Translations under genes and position numbers: made by a program | The notes under the pieces: generated by a model | The model's database searches: none | What the model was told of the DNA's origin: nothing | The model's input: only the letters and a program-made list of their open reading frames with translations | Source of the DNA: Mesostigma viride | Taxonomy: Eukaryota; Streptophyta; Mesostigmatophyceae; Mesostigmatales; Mesostigmataceae | Assembly (NCBI GenBank): GCA_009746045.1 | Contig: RPFO01000389.1 | Location: 2,255,638 to 2,319,637, forward strand | Direction of reading: 5' to 3' | Length of the DNA stretch: 64,000 nt | Shown: piece after piece, positions 26,865 through 40,360 of the stretch | Numbering within the stretch: position 1 is the stretch's first letter | How the letters are laid out: each line of letters begins with the position of its first letter

Positions 26865-28659
26865 TTGAATGTCTCTGTGTTGGTAGATAGCGGTGCGGCT
26901 AGCTCCTTTGTGAGCGAGGCCCTAGTTAGGCGTTTAGGACTAGTCCCTACCCCTCACACCAAACCTGTCACTGTTCATTATGCTGATGGTCGCACCAGTC
27001 ATTCCCCGGGTACGGTGTCCCTTCCCCTGGTCATACAAGGACGTACTGTCAACCTGACGGCCACTATAGGCCCTATCACTACCGCTGATGTATTACTAGG
27101 ATTAGATTGGCACCAGGATAATAAGATTACTATTAATTATGATACCATGGTCATTTGGTTTCCAGATAGCTCTTACTGGGTACCGGAACGTCATTATAGA
27201 TTGGAAAATTTATCCTTGGTAGATATTACTCCTCCTACACCTGTTGATCCTCCTGTAAGACCTATACCTGAAGTATTAATGTCCAATGATGAGTTGCGTT
27301 CTGAATTAAAGGAATATGGATATTTATTATGTATGTTCCTTCAGTTAGAAGTACAGGAGATACCTATCACTAATAATAGTGTGGATATAGATATAAACAC
27401 AGTGGATACAATAGGAGTGGGATTTACTGAAAATGAAATAGTAAGATACATGGCTGTGATAGATTCCTCAAAAGTTTTTGAAGAAAAGACTCCTTCTTAT
27501 CCTCCTCCTCGTTCTGTTTTACACCGTGTAGTTATCAAGGACGGTGCAGTTCCTACGCACTCTCCGATGTATAGAATGGGCCCTACCGAGTTAAAGGAAC
27601 TAAAACAGATTTTAGTGTCACTATTAGAAGCAGGATTGATAGAGCCTAGTAACTCCCTACTCAGCTGGTGTCCTGTTAGTTCCTAAGCCAAATGGCAAGT
27701 TTCGCCTAGTTACTGATTATAGGAAGTTGAATGATATTACTGTGAAGTCTAAATACCCTCTACCTCGTATTGATGATATATTTAATAAGGTTAAAGGTTC
27801 CACTTGTTTCACAGTACTGGATTGTGCGGATGGTTTTTGGCAGTTGCGGATAGCTCCTGAGGATTGCCATAAAACCGCCTTTGCTACCCCTTTTGGTCAT
27901 TACCAGTTTAGAGTAGCGGCTATGGGACTCTGTAACTCGCCTGCCTCTTTTCAAATGTTAATGAATGAAGTGCTTAGACCTGTTATGGGAAATTCTCACC
28001 TTCCTCAGGTGTCCTCTGATTTAAAGGATCCTTCCTTCTCCTCTGTTTCTTTATCTGAGCATGACCGTTCTTGTGCTCAAGCTTACTTAGATGATATTCT
28101 TATTTACTCTCCTGATTTTGAAACGCACCTACGTGATTTAAAGAAAGTATTAGAAATAATGGCTGAAAATTCTTTGTGGGCGCGCCGTGCTAAAGTTCGT
28201 TCGGGTAGGAGTGTCCCATTTTTAGGGCACGTTCTGTCAGATGCCGGGGTCGCTACCGACCCGGATAAAACTAAGTCAATTCAGGAATGGCCTACTCCTA
28301 CCGACGTTAAAGGTGTACGTAGTTTTCTAGGAATTGCTTCTTACTATAGGCGTTTTATCCCGCGTTTCGCAACTATAGCAGCCCCTATTAATCATTTATT
28401 AAAGAAGGATATCCCCTTTGTTTGGAGTAGTGAATGTCAGTCGGCTTTTCAGTGCCTAAAATCCCTACTCCTTTCCCCTCCTGTACTCATCCTACCGGAT
28501 ACTACTAAACCCTTTGTTGTGGCTACAGATGCTAGTAAGGTAGCTATAGGGGCGTCCTTCTCCAGGATCAGGGTCAGGGCTTACAGCCAATTGAGTATAT
28601 CTCTAGGACAATGCTCCCTGCGGAGCGTAACTATCCCGTACACCAGCAGGAACTCTTAG
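26865..28659 (+). pseudogene. Chromovirus protease, reverse transcriptase and RNase H start (first copy)
   Basis: Protease active site LVDSGAASSFV lies near the start and VLLGLDW later. RT shows TVLDCADGFWQLRI (motif A), FRVAAMGLCNSPASFQ (motif B) and AYLDDILIYSP (YLDD), then FLGIASYYRRFIPRF. RNase H begins KPFVVATDASKVAIG. A 2 bp deletion at about 27653 (relative to the second copy) breaks the frame between protease and RT. A further frame change at the ATAGGGGCG run (about 28545) occurs in both copies. An alternative start (TTG) is the only one for the first frame, so it is probably made as a Gag fusion by frameshifting. Confidence 0.8.
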
Positions 28660-28977
28660 CGGTGGTGTATTGTTGCCACGCGTGGCAGCACTTTCTTAAA
28701 GGTGCTCAATTTGATGTCTGCCTGAATGAACCCTGTGAGCTAGATCCTTATAGTTAGTTATCCAAACGGATCACCGTCCCCTTACCCATCTTCTCTCCCA
28801 ACCCAACCTTACCCCTCGGCAAGCGCGCTGGATGGAATTTTTAGCACAGTTTTCCCCTTTTAAACTTCAGTATGTTAAGGGTGTAGATAACATAGTACCA
28901 GACGCACTCTCTCGTCGTGCAGATTACTCCTTTTCGAGGACCTTGATGTTCTCAATACTACTCTAGTTCCTACTACT
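28660..28977 (+). pseudogene. Chromovirus RNase H C-terminal part (first copy)
   Basis: Across frames it encodes ERNYPVHQQELLAVVYCCHAW, then IQTDHRPLTHLL and RQARWMEFLAQF, and VPDALSRR. These are the RNase H glutamate, aspartate and C-terminal blocks of gypsy elements. Compared with the second copy, bases are missing near 28754 (TATAGTTAG) and added near 28872. Confidence 0.7.
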
Positions 28978-30686
28978 ATGGGTGTAACCCCTTATGGTGA
29001 ACTACCTGATGATGAATCCTATGCCTACCTCTTTCATACAGCTGTTCGCATGCCTGATCTCCTTTCTCACGTAGGACTCTCTCTCCCGTGTGAGGCCCTT
29101 CCCGTGGCCTCGGTGGGGGGGGAGGGGAAAAATAAAATTTCTATACCGCTTAGCCATATAGCGACTAGGTCAGGAAAGTCTTATGAAAACGTAGTCCCTC
29201 TAGGACCTCCCCTTCTCTTTGGCAAGGCGGTAGGAGATCTCTTTAAACCTGTTCTGGATACCTCTGTAGCGATGCCTACCTCTGATCTTGAACGCCTTAT
29301 TAGTAGATTTACGGCCACTGAGCCGGAAGCATTAGCTGCCATTGCTGCACATCCCCAACAATTAGGCAAGCACCCTTGTAAATTTGTAGGTGGGTTTTTA
29401 TATGTGCAGATAGCAGATTCTCCCCCTCAATGGCGCCTGTATGTCCCTCCTATCTGTCGCTCCTCCTTGCTCTTTGAGTTGCATGACTTAGCTGCTCATC
29501 AGGGTGGTAAACGGGTACGGGACCTAGTAGCCCGCTCTTATTACTGGCCTTCCCTTTATAAGGATGTAGATGAGTATGTTAGAACTTGTCAATCTTGCCA
29601 GGAGATGAAACCCAATAACGTAGGACAGATAGCAGAACCTAGGACCTTGCCTGACCCCATCATGCCGTGGGATTCTATCATGATGGATTTTGTAGGACCT
29701 TTTAGAAAGAATGATAGGGGCAATGCCCAATCCTTGTGTTCATAGATCGTTTTACTCGTATGTGCCATCTCGTGCCGTGTCCTTTAGAACTCACCGCACG
29801 TGATTGCGCACGCCTATACCTCAATAATGTATACAGATATCATGGTTTGAGTAGGCAGTTTATTAGTGATAAGGATAAGTTATTTACCTCAGATTTTTGG
29901 CAGCAGTTTTTCGCTGCCATCGGTACCAAGGTTACCTACGGTACTGCCTACCACTCCTCCTCCTCTCATTTAGTAGAGCGTCTTAATAGGGTAGTGGAAG
30001 AAGCGCTTAGGCACTATGTTAATGGCTCGGGAAGTGATTGGGAGGATTATTTATGTTTGGTAGAGTTCTCCCTCAACAATTGCCCCAGCTGCGCATGGAT
30101 ATACGCCCTTCTTCTAGATACTGGTAGACAGCCTCTTACCCCTACCTCTCTCTTAGCTAGTCCTCTACGGGACAAGGATGATGTGTCCCGAGATACTGTA
30201 GAAGGTGTACAGTCCTTACTAGATAGAATGAAAACTGCTCATGACCACGCGATCTCAGGGTACCAAAAAGCTCAGTCTAAGTACCTTGCTAGGTTGCGTG
30301 CCTCCTTAGATAGAAGAGCACCTGAGATAGAAATAGGAGATCTAGTATTAGTAGAAGGCCCCCGTGTTGGCCGTTTTGCTCATAAGTTTGAAGCAGAACT
30401 TAAGGTCAAACTTAGGCCCGCCTTCTTAGGACCCTTCCATGTGTTGTCTAGAGTAGGAAATTTCTTATATAAAGTCGATATCCCTACCTCTTGGCAGACA
30501 CATTCAAACACCTTCCATAGAAGCCAGCTGAAACTGTACCACCCTAGTACGTTCGCTGGTAGAGAGCTAGCGCCTGCCCCTTTAGAGCATAACCCTGACA
30601 CTGGGGAAGTAGAAGACGAAGTAGAAAGCATCGTGGCCCATAGAGATATCAAAAAGGGCCGCGGTACCAGCGTCAGTATAAAGTGA
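28978..30686 (+). pseudogene. Chromovirus integrase (first copy)
   Basis: The frame 28978-29745 has the zinc-binding ELHDLAAHQGGK...CQSCQ (H169, H174, C204, C207) and the first Asp in IMMDFVGPF. The frame 29736-30686 carries FISDKDKLF (second Asp) and HLVERLNRVVEEAL (Glu), then the GPY/F-type region VLVEGPRVGRFAHKFEAELK...RPAFLGPFHVL. The two frames differ by one base near 29738. Integrase would insert the cDNA, and the chromodomain at its end guides targeting. Confidence 0.8.
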
Positions 30687-30791
30687 AGTGGATGTATGCT
30701 CGTAGTGAAGTAGATAAGGTGGTATACGGAGAGTGAGCTAGATGGGTGTAGTCGCCTGCTGCAGGAATATAAAACCCTGCACAAGCTCTAG
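30603..30791 (+). pseudogene. Chromodomain at integrase C-terminus (first copy, frame-broken)
   Basis: EVESIVAHRDIKKGRG, then (in shifted frames) QYKVKWMYAR...TESELDGCSRLLQEY. This is the chromodomain layout (V-x-x-I-x-x-x-R, then YKVKW, W, E-L). It is intact in the second copy at 49970-50154. In the first copy missing bases after GCGGTACC and a duplicated GG at about 30720 break it. Confidence 0.75.
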
Positions 30792-30866
30792 TTGTAGGCC
30801 TTCTCCTCTCTTATGTTATGTCTGCTGTCGACGGGTGGTTGGTTGTCCCCCCCCTCCGCAGCCGTC

Positions 30867-32727
30867 ATGTCAGAGCCTACCCCTCCGGCTGAGAGCCCGC
30901 TGCCGTCCCTGCCCCTACCGGACCCTGAGCTGTACTTCGAGGCCCTTCCGGGCCGTGGGTGTCACGGTCCAGTTTCCGGGTGGCATCGTGCAGCCGGCCC
31001 TCCAGGCCCAGCATGCGGTTTAGTCAGGGCTGCTCTCTTCGGGGTCACGTGGTACGGTCCCTCCTGATGAACCGCACCAGCTTGTTTTGCACGGGTTCGA
31101 CGATGCCGGGCACTGTTTGTAGAATGTGGCTCCAGCTGTCCAGCCTTGGGACAGATAGCTGCGGTTCTCCAGTGCCCCAGGGTGTTTTCCTACCTTTCTA
31201 CCCCTGTGGGCCGCTCCTGCCTACGGGATGTGTTCCCCTGGCTTCCGGCCGAGGGTGATGCGGAAATAGATGAGAACCCCTGCGACCTTCTACGGGCAGT
31301 AGAGTTCATGGAGATAGCAGACCAGACAGCGGGCGTAGGATTGGGCGACCCTACTCCTACGGACGCGCCGGTAGAGGCACAGTATTCCTCCTGAGTATTC
31401 GGCCTCCCCTGCGGCGTCCTCCTCTTCAGTGTCGGCCCTTCCCCTGTCCCGTCTTCACCGAGGTCGGTCCTGTGCGCATCGGTGGAGCCTACCCCTTTGG
31501 GCTCTGGTCGTGAGCCTGATCCTCTTTCGGCGACAGTTTCTGCGATGCAGGCGCAGATCCAGTCCCTGACGGCGGCCTTCGGGGCCTTCATGGCGGCCCA
31601 GGCGCACGCTCCAGCCACGCCAGGTGGGGTGTCTGCTGCAGCTGTGCCCCCTTCCCCTTCGGTCGCCTCGACGTCTACGGGTCCGTCTGTGCCGCGCGAG
31701 CCCTCGGCGGCTGCGGTTCCCTCTGTTGCTGCGGCTCCTACGCCTTCGGCTACCTCTGCGCCTGCTACTGACGTACCTGCGCCTCGGCGCGAGTCCGCCG
31801 TCCCAGCGGCCGCGCCGTCGCCGCCGCGTCCGAGCCGCCCACCACGTCAGCGCCGCCCTCGCGGGGTTTCTTCAGCGACCCGGGCGGTCTTCCCAGGCTT
31901 TGGGAGGGCGGTCCTCCGCAGAGGATCCCGGTGCCTGACTGGAGCTTGACGGTAACCAGTCGTATGCCGGATTGCCTGTCCCCACGGGCCCTATTTTCAA
32001 CATGTGGCCTGGTGGTGCTCCGCCCCCAGAGACCGGCGCGCCAGTGCGGAGGCGGGTCCGTCGCGACCCCCTGCGGCATCGGGTCCGACGCGGCCCCCTG
32101 TTGTACCGGCGCCGTCTGCGCTGTGCCGGTTCCTACCCCTTCGTCGGCCCCTGTCCCTTCGGCCCCGCGGTCTTTGGCTGCGGTTGTTCGGTCCAGTGGC
32201 TCTGACCCTCGCGCCACCCGCGCTGCCGATTCCCTTCGGGAGTTGTCAGAGGGCGATCGGGATCGGGCCCCTTCTGTGGTGCATGCGACTCCGGAGTCGC
32301 GCGACACGCCTGTCTTTGGGTATGGTATGTCTGCGCTCGCTGCCGCCAGTGTGACCTGCCGCGCGCCTCCGCCGAGCTTGCCATTTCGCCCATGTCCTAC
32401 GGGTTCTCCCAGGTGTGTCGGGCGCCGCGGGACCGTGGCCTACCAGTTGAGACTGATCGGCCTCCTTTCGACATGGTTATTTTAGCTGATCCGGTGTTCC
32501 AGGGTGAGATCCTGGTTCGGCGCGTCCTGTATCGCTGGGCTAGGCGCCACAATGACTTGGACACCTACGGCGGGTTCCAGTGGGCTTACCCTCCGCCTCT
32601 GGGCATTATGGCCTCAGATGCCCTTACGGTAGAGTTTCCTGCGGTGCCGGGTGCCACGTACAGCACGGTCCTTCAGCCCATCCTAGAGTGGGATGCCCGT
32701 CGTCCAGCGCCCATCCCGGGCCAGGGT
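30867..32727 (+). pseudogene. Chromovirus ORF3 after pol (first copy, many frameshifts)
   Basis: Same protein as at 50230-52546, here broken into many frames by single-base indels and cut at the N gap. Fragments include MSEPTPPAESPLPS at the start and FDMVILADPVFQGEILVRRV near the end. The density of indels rises toward the gap, as expected for a low-coverage contig end. Confidence 0.6.
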
Positions 32728-32851
32728 NNNNNNNNNNNNNNNNNNNNNNNNNNNNNNNNNNNNNNNNNNNNNNNNNNNNNNNNNNNNNNNNNNNNNNNNN
32801 NNNNNNNNNNNNNNNNNNNNNNNNNNNNNNNNNNNNNNNNNNNNNNNNNNN
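32728..32851. other. Assembly gap (124 N)
   Basis: Run of N. The base after it starts a repeat of 13479 onward, and the base before it corresponds to 52094. Confidence 0.99.
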
Positions 32852-33120
32852 TTGGTACCATCAACCAAAACTGACCCACAGTTACTACTCCTAGTGACAG
32901 TTGGTCCTGTGACACGTAACTTGTGATGGTTCACCCAACACTGCCACGTGCCCTGTCCCTCACGTGTCCCTAGTCCTGGTACTACTGTAGCGTCCGGCGG
33001 CATTACTTCGGACTTGATAACTCTCAAGTTCCTTGTCCAAATAAGGCGTTTAGCACGGCGTTGGAAAGGCCACTTCAAGTATGGTATGCTTAGCATATTG
33101 CATCACCAATATGCTAACTG
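32852..33120 (-). repeat. Right inverted repeat of the long-TIR element (second copy)
   Basis: Matches 13479-13746, ending ATATGCTAACTG. The rest of that element is absent because the contig begins here. Confidence 0.75.
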
Positions 33121-34787
33121 TAGGGCCTGATATCCCTTGACAGCAGTCGGTCGAAGTGCAGTGGCACCTCACTCTTCTGGCGCATAGGAAAAGACCAACG
33201 CCACTTGTAGCGTCGTCAGTGATGCCCAGAATGTACTGGGAACCGCCCAGTGATGGCTGCATCGGCCCATGATGTCCCCATGCAGCTTGGCACGAGGCAC
33301 GGTCGAGGGTGGTTGCCCAGCAGCGAAGGAGCGTCGCCTAATCATGCCAGCAGGGCACGACGGGCAGCCTGGCGCACCTGGAGCCCGCATGGTAATGTTC
33401 GATGCAGGTATGGCCGCCAGCTTGCGAATGCGCTCAGCACCTGCATGTCCAAGTCGCCAGTGCCACAAATATAGTGCAGCAGGGTTGTCTGTGGTGTGGT
33501 GGGCAGCAGGGGTAGTCACAGTCTGTGATTCTTGTAAACCGTAGACGTTGTTCTGCACCGTGATAGGTACCAATTGCTGCCTGCAAAGCATGCCATGCCC
33601 TGCAGTAGGTTCACCTCGTGTCCCTGCTGATGCAGCTGGGCCACGGAAAGAAGCCTTGCACCCAGAGAGGGCACGTGCAGAGCATGAGGCAGATGCACCA
33701 CCTTGTTGGCGACTCGTAGCTTGAGCGTCCCCGTCCCCACAGCCTTCAGCCGCCCCCGGAGCCCTGGATGGCCAGGTTGGTTGGCTGAACCTTGATAAAG
33801 TCAGCCTCCTTAGGGCTCATGTGGCTGGATGCAGCAGAGTCCAGAATCCAGAAAGGTACGCCCGGCACTAGGCGCGTAGTTGCAAACGCGTAGTCCACGG
33901 GAAGCTCAGGAGCCTCCACCGTGTTGTTCGCTGTCGCAGCCTGCATGCTTCTTCTTCTGGTTCTTGCGCTTTGGCTTCTGCTGGCCCTTCTTCTTGCTGA
34001 GATGTGGGTACTTGGTATAGCACGTCTCCTCCGCATGTCCTTCCTTTCCGCAGAATGTGCAAGTCGGCCTCCCCGGCTTGGTTGGTTGGCCTGTGCTGTA
34101 TGCTTGGCCTTGGGCAGCTGCTGGTTCAGGCTTGACCGTGGTGGTGGAGCGCGTCCCCACAAGCAGGTCATCTGCTTCAAGCATGGCCTTCTTCACCTCC
34201 AGCAGCGACATGTCCTCATCGAACCTGGTTGAAACGAGGGCAGGCCTATACGCATCAGGTAAACCACCTTTCAGCGCAGCGGCAAAATCATTGTCTGCCA
34301 ACACCCCCCCACATCCCTGTACTCACTCAGAAGCAGTTCTGAAGCGGTAAGATAGTCCATCATGGACTGGTTGGGCTGCTTGGTCAGCCTCATTAGGGAT
34401 GTCCTCAGGTCGTGCTTGTTGCTCTTGGTCAGTTTAGGCTGCTCAAACACCTCCACCAACTTAGCAAAAAGCAAACTGCCCTTTCTCTCACCAATGGTCT
34501 TTGCAATCTGCTCTGCTCTGCCAGTGAGGCACGCCAGCAAGGCTGTCTAAACAACCTTCTCTTGCTTGGGTGTAGCCTCCTCAGGCTTGGTGATGACCCC
34601 CTCCAGATCATAGGCCTCCAGGTGGGCTTGGAAAAGCTCCTTGGTCTCTCCCCATTTTTGCAGGGAAGAACCATCAAACTTGGGAATTGCCTTCGAACAT
34701 GCTGGAATAAAAGAGAGGTACTTGTTTTCCAAAGCAGCAGCAGCAGCAGCCATGTTGTCAAAGAGAAGCCTAACTCCTCCGATACCA
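33121..34787 (-). mobile_element. Copia-1 (second copy)
   Basis: Counterpart of 13747-15417. Gag is 33906-34753, with the same in-frame TAG at 34547-34549 and CTFCGKEGHAEETC. Protease (FWILDSAASSHMS) is near 33850. The zinc-binding start of integrase is 33169-33591. The primer-binding site is 34775-34787. Extra one-base deletions lie near 33205, 33268, 33751 and 34305, close to the contig start, and break frames that are open in the first copy. Confidence 0.75.
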
Positions 34788-34794
34788 TGTTTTC

Positions 34795-36468
34795 TTCTAT
34801 TAACCGTGGAACTCCAGGGTAACCAGACTCTTTATTAAAACAATGAGTGGAGCACATACGAAAGGCAGGCCACATCCCGGCCGCCGATGCTCATGGGAAC
34901 ACTTATTGCTTGGCAAAGGCTAGCCTTACCCCCAAACACGCAGGGAGGGTGGGCGGGAAAAGAAAAGAGGCCGACCTTAGCTAGGTGGGTTTGTTTTTGT
35001 CCTTTTTTGCGTGTCATGCAACCTTGGCCCAGATGGCATTTTTTCGCCACGCAAATGTTGCGTCTGAACAAATGACGCAATGTGGCGTTCTAATTGCCGG
35101 CAGCTTACGTAAGGCTGCCGGGGCTATTAGGTCACATATTGCGTGAGAGAAGGAATCTAGATCTAGTTAATCACTACGCCATTAGCCAAGAAACCTAGAC
35201 AGTGGCAGGTTTATATCTCAACGTAGCTCCTGCCACCTGGCCAAGAAAAACTGGCCAAAGTTTTGGCCACGACTGATCCGGATCAGGCCGCACCGGCCTC
35301 AAAAGGTATGTCACGTGAACCCAATAACCGAGCTATAGCGGCTACCCTTCCATCTCACTATAAAGAAACTATGTTCAGAGAACCACGATTCTATTAACCG
35401 TGGAACTCCAGGGTAACCAGACTCTTTATTAAAACAATGAGTGGAGCACATACAAAAGGCAGGCCACATCCCGGCCGCCGATGCTCATGGGAACACTTAT
35501 TGCTTGGCAAAGGCTAGCCTTACCCTTATATCCCTCCCTGGCGATCCATGCCAGGGGCAAAGAACCTAGCATAATGACATAGAAATGAAGAACCAAACTA
35601 GGTGGAGGGCAATTTCAAAATAGCTCGCCAGGCCCGAGGGGGGCAGGCGGCCATGGCCCGAAGAAGAACCTCAGGAAACTCCACCTCCAAACTGCGGTGC
35701 AAGCCCACATAATGGGCGACCGTGGAGCTGCTAAGCCAGCGCCCCCGGCCCTGGATGTCCCCCATGCTGCGACCCGCGAGGAAATCATGAGTGGCACCCC
35801 CATGCCGCAGCCCGTGAATGGTGAAAATCTGGGCGACCCCCAAGGCCTGAGTCGCATCCTGCCAAATGCGCCTGAATTGCGGGTAGGCGGAAAGGGAACA
35901 CGGCCTCCCAAGCGTGCTTACCCGCGATGCAGTGACGGAGGATGGTTTCAGACATCACATCTTCTACCACCACAGTCTGACTGAGTCTTGCCCTTAGAGG
36001 TCTTGGTAGACCTCAACAGTAGGGCGCCCCGTTGAGCCGGCCCAAGCCGAACGTCAGGCTGGAGGCGCACATGGCCAACACGGAGGTTCAGCGCCTCCGA
36101 GATTCGCAGGTAATGGCGGAACACGATGACCACCAGCAGGCCCGCAAGGCGCTGACCTTGCATGACCATCGTGCTGGCAAGTGCAAACGCCGCCTCCCAT
36201 GGAATGGGAGGAGGGGCACGGGGGGCACAAGTGTTTTCCACCCAGCGAGGACGCCACAGGCCAAGTCCCACCGCTTAACACCATACCGGGATAATAAAGT
36301 TGCAACCCCATCAAGGCATTGACACACGTCTGGCGGCTGTATCCCCGAAAATGAGCCCAGGCGACATACGCACAAAATGTCTCCTCAAGGGTGTCAGCTC
36401 GTGACGATGACCTGTCCGCCCGCCCACCAGCCTCCCACCAAGTCAAGAGGGAATCAAGACCACGACGG
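34795..36468 (-). mobile_element. YR-1 3' half (second copy)
   Basis: Counterpart of 15425-17098: B2, A2 and B1 repeats followed by the broken recombinase (35598-36446). It ends with GACGG (36464-36468) before the chromovirus. Confidence 0.8.
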
Positions 36469-36491
36469 TGTTACGTCGCGTAACAATTCGT
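36469..36491 (+). repeat. Chromovirus 5' LTR, first 23 bp (second copy)
   Basis: TGTTACGTCGCGTAACA and ATTCGT, as at 17099-17121, before the YR-2 insertion. Confidence 0.85.
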
Positions 36492-37240
36492 GGAGCACAT
36501 ACAAAAGGCAGGCCACATCCCGGCCGCCGATGCTCATGGGAACACTTATTGCTTGGCAAAGGCTAGCCTTACCCCCAAACACGCAGGGAGGGTGGGCGGG
36601 AAAAGAAAAGAGGCCGACCTTAGCTAGGTGGGTTTGTTTTTGTCCTTTTTTGCGTGTCATGCGGCCTTGGCCCGGACGGCATTTTTTCGCCACGCAAATG
36701 TTGCGTCTGAACAAATGACGCAATGTGGCGTTCTAATTGCCGGCAGCTTACGTAAGGCTGCCGGGGCTATTAGGTCACATATTGCGTGAGAGAAAGAATC
36801 TAGATCTAGTTAATCACTACGCCATGAGCCAAGAAACCTAGACAGTGGCAGGTTTATATCTCAACGTAGCTCCTGCCACCTGGCCAAGAAAAACTGGCCA
36901 AAGCTTTGGCCACGACTGATCCGGATCAGGCCGCACCGGCCTCAAAAGGTATGTCACGTGAACCCAATAACCTAGCTATAGCGGCTACCCTTCCATCTCA
37001 CTATAAAGAAACTATGTTCAGAGAACCACGATTCTATTAACCGTGGAACTCCAGGGTAACCAGACTCTTTATTAAAACAATGAGTGGAGCACATACAAAA
37101 GGCAGGCCACATCCCGGCCGCCGATGCTCATGGGAACACTTATTGCTTGGCAAAGGCTAGCCTTACCCTTATATCCCTCCCTGGCGATCCATGCCAGGGG
37201 CAAAGAACCTAGCATAATGACAGAGAAATGAACAACCAAA

Positions 37241-39678
37241 TTAGGTGGAGGGCAATTTCAAAATAGCCCGCCAGGCCCGAGGGGGGCAGGCGGCCATGGC
37301 CCGAAGAATAACCTCAGGCAGCTGCACCTCCAAACTGCGGTGCAAGCCCACATAATGGGCAACCGTGGAGCTGCTAAGCCAGCGCCCCCGGCCCTGGATG
37401 TCCCCCATGCTGCGACCCGCGAGGAAATCGTGAGTGGCACCTCCATGCCGCAGCCCGTGAATGGTGAAAATCTGGGCGACCCCCAAGGCCTGACTCGCAG
37501 CCTGCCAAATGCGCCTGAATTGCGGGTAGGTGAAAGGGAACACGGCCTCCCAAGCGTGCTTACCCGCGATGCAGTGACGGAGGATGGTTTCAGACATCAC
37601 ATCTTCTACCACCACTGACTGAGTCTTGCCCTTAGAGGTCTTGGTAGACCTCAGCAGTAGGGCGCCCCGTTGAGCCGGCCCAAGCCGAACGTCAGGCTGG
37701 AGGCGCACATGGCCAACACGGAGGTTCAGCGCCTCCGAGATTCGCAGGTAATGGCGGAACACGATGACAACCAGCAGGCCCGCAAGGCGCTGACCTTGCA
37801 TGACCATCGTGCTGGCAAGTGCAAACGCCGCCTCCCATGGAATGGGAGGAGGGGCACGGGGGGCACAAGTGTTTTCCACCCAGCGAGGACGCCACGGGCC
37901 AAGTCCCACCGCTTCACCATACCGGGATAATAAAGTTGCAACCCCATCAAGGCATTGACACACACTTGGCGGCTGTACCCCCGAAAATGAGCCCAGGCGA
38001 CATACGCACAAAATGTCTCCTCAAGGGTGTCAGCTCGTGACGATGACCCGTCCGCCCGCCCACCAGCCTCCCACCAAGTCAAGAGGGAATCAAGACCACG
38101 ACGGTAGGCCAGCAAAGTAGCCGGCTTTACTTTCCCCTCTAGCAATGGAAGGTAGCTAACAGGTGCAGGGGGCCCCGGGTTAGGATGGATGCCTTCCGCG
38201 GTCAGGTCGCGCACCCAGCCTGCCAAGAAAGTCGCCATGGATTGGCCGCGAGAAACGCCATCGGCTGGTTGAAGTGCACTCGGCGTCCACACCCACTGGG
38301 AACGACTCCCCGTGGCGAGGGTCAGCGCGCACAAGCGGCGGCACTGCTTGTTGAGCTTGTGGGATGAGGACCGCCCCTTAGCCAAGCAGCCCAACGCCGC
38401 GGTGGAGTCCACCAACCTCACCACCCGCTTGCCTCGGTTTGCCAAGCTGCGCGCACTCCTCTCCACGCCCTTCACTGCAGCCCGCACCTCCTTCTCGTTG
38501 ATGTGCATCCCCGGATCCCGCCAACGACTCCGGACCCCAACCCGCCATTGCTGGCTAGTGATTGCTTGTTGCGCCCGCGCGCTCAGTGGCCTAGGGCCAG
38601 CGTAGGCCACCTCACTTGGTATGAGCAAAGTCGGGTACCCCCGCACCTCTCGTGCCCTCGCCAGCTCCGTCACATCGCCCGGCTCCATGGTTGCGTACAC
38701 GACACCTTGCCCGTAGGTAGACGCGTCAGATGCAACCACCTCACGGGCCAAAGGTGCGCTTCGGTCAACCCTTAGCATGGGAGCCAAGGCCAGGGCACAC
38801 TCTAACTCCTCCCGCACCCCGGCCCACAGCACCCAGGATCGCTGCCCCCACCCTTGCAGGCTGATGAATTTGAAACATTGCTGCCAAATGGACAAGCAGC
38901 TGCGGCTTAACATCTGCAGCCACAACCACCGCCCCAAGACGGCAGCCAGCCCCTCGGCCGTAGCTCGGCCTCGAGTGAGTATAGCCTGCGTGTGGGCGAT
39001 CACAAGGTTGAGCTGCTTGACCGTTGGTTCCAGCACGCCGTTCCGTCGGTGCACCACCCCTAGGGCTTCTAGCTCGTCCCCTTCCAGGCTCGCCATCTTA
39101 GTCTTCTCCTTAGACGGCACAAGGTTGTTAGGGAGGTAGCCTTCCTCAATAGCGCGCGTGATGAGCTGGTTCACCGCCTCGCAGGTCCGCCCGTTGCTGG
39201 CCACCAAGTCATCAATGGTGATGGACAACATGGGGGCAGGGGGGTTTTCCAGGTCAATCTGAAGCTCCCCGGCGCGCTCCTCCTTGTACTCGATGGCCAA
39301 GCGCAGTGGCTGGCCACACTCGTCGCGCACCAAGGTGAGCTCACCTGCGCTTGAGAGGTAGTTGACCTGGCGCCTCGGATCCAGGGCACCGGTCATGTAG
39401 AGCACCATCTCATGGATGGCCTCCCCCAGCGCCACCGCATGGGAATGTCCCATGGCCAGCACCTTGAGCACGGGCCACACCTTCCGCCTGGGCCCTGCCA
39501 GACCTACGCTAGTCGACCACACACTAGGAAGCCCTTGGTAGTCCCACCACCACTCGGGCACCTCGATGGAATAGTAGTATGACACGAGGTCGCTCTTGGC
39601 GCAGTAGCACCAGCCTTTGATGTAGACCTCCACGAGGATGCCCAGGTGGGGTAGCAGGATCTTGGGGGGTCCACCCAC
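37241..39678 (-). pseudogene. YR-2 Pol (second copy), one-base break
   Basis: Same RT-RNase H-recombinase protein as 17871-20309. It is split into 37726-39678 and 37241-38011 because the G run at about 37857 is one base shorter than at 18487. The first copy is open through this point, so this break is probably a homopolymer error or an allelic mutation. The 2A-like motif is at 38170-38196 and the recombinase HGLRHGGATH, GRGRW and AHYV are intact. Confidence 0.8.
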
Positions 39679-40360
39679 AGCAGGTTGCCCAGCTTCCTGT
39701 TGACGATGAACCGAAGCTCACCCACCCCCTTGGCCACTCCAAAGCAGCCATCCACCCACTTGGGCCGCCTCTCCCGGAACGCCACCATGCCCACGCCCGC
39801 TGCCCGGCTCATGAGCTTGCCCCATTCAGCCATGGAGCATCCCCGGCTGGGCTTGGGCACATTCCAATACTTTGCGCTCGCCACGACCGCTGGCTTGATG
39901 CAGTTCTCTTCGCTGGCATATATCTCCCGCCAGCTCGGCCGCATAGCCAACAGGTCGAGCAGCCGTGCCTTCCCCGCCACCTCCGCCTTTGGTAGACTCA
40001 CCGCGTCCGCGCGCAGTTGTTCATACTTATTCTGCTTCCCATATATTGCATCAGCACCTTCTTGCTCCTGGCCTGTCGCAACGCCCCCTACGCGGCGACT
40101 GTGCCAGGTGCAGTGCCTCTTGACCCTCGCAAGGGCCTCCTCCCTCCCCTTAGAGCACGCCCCTCTAGGGTTAGGAGGAGGGTCTTGCCCCCCTCCCCAC
40201 AGCCAATTAAGCCAACGCACTACCTTGCATTGCAGTGTGTACTCGCGGTGGCGGCGCGTGGCACGCTGTCGCCGGCGTGACGATCTCACCCTGCCCCACG
40301 CGGTGTACGCTGGCCTAAGTGGGTATGGCAGCGGGAAAAGGGAGCGGTCCCGCTGGGATT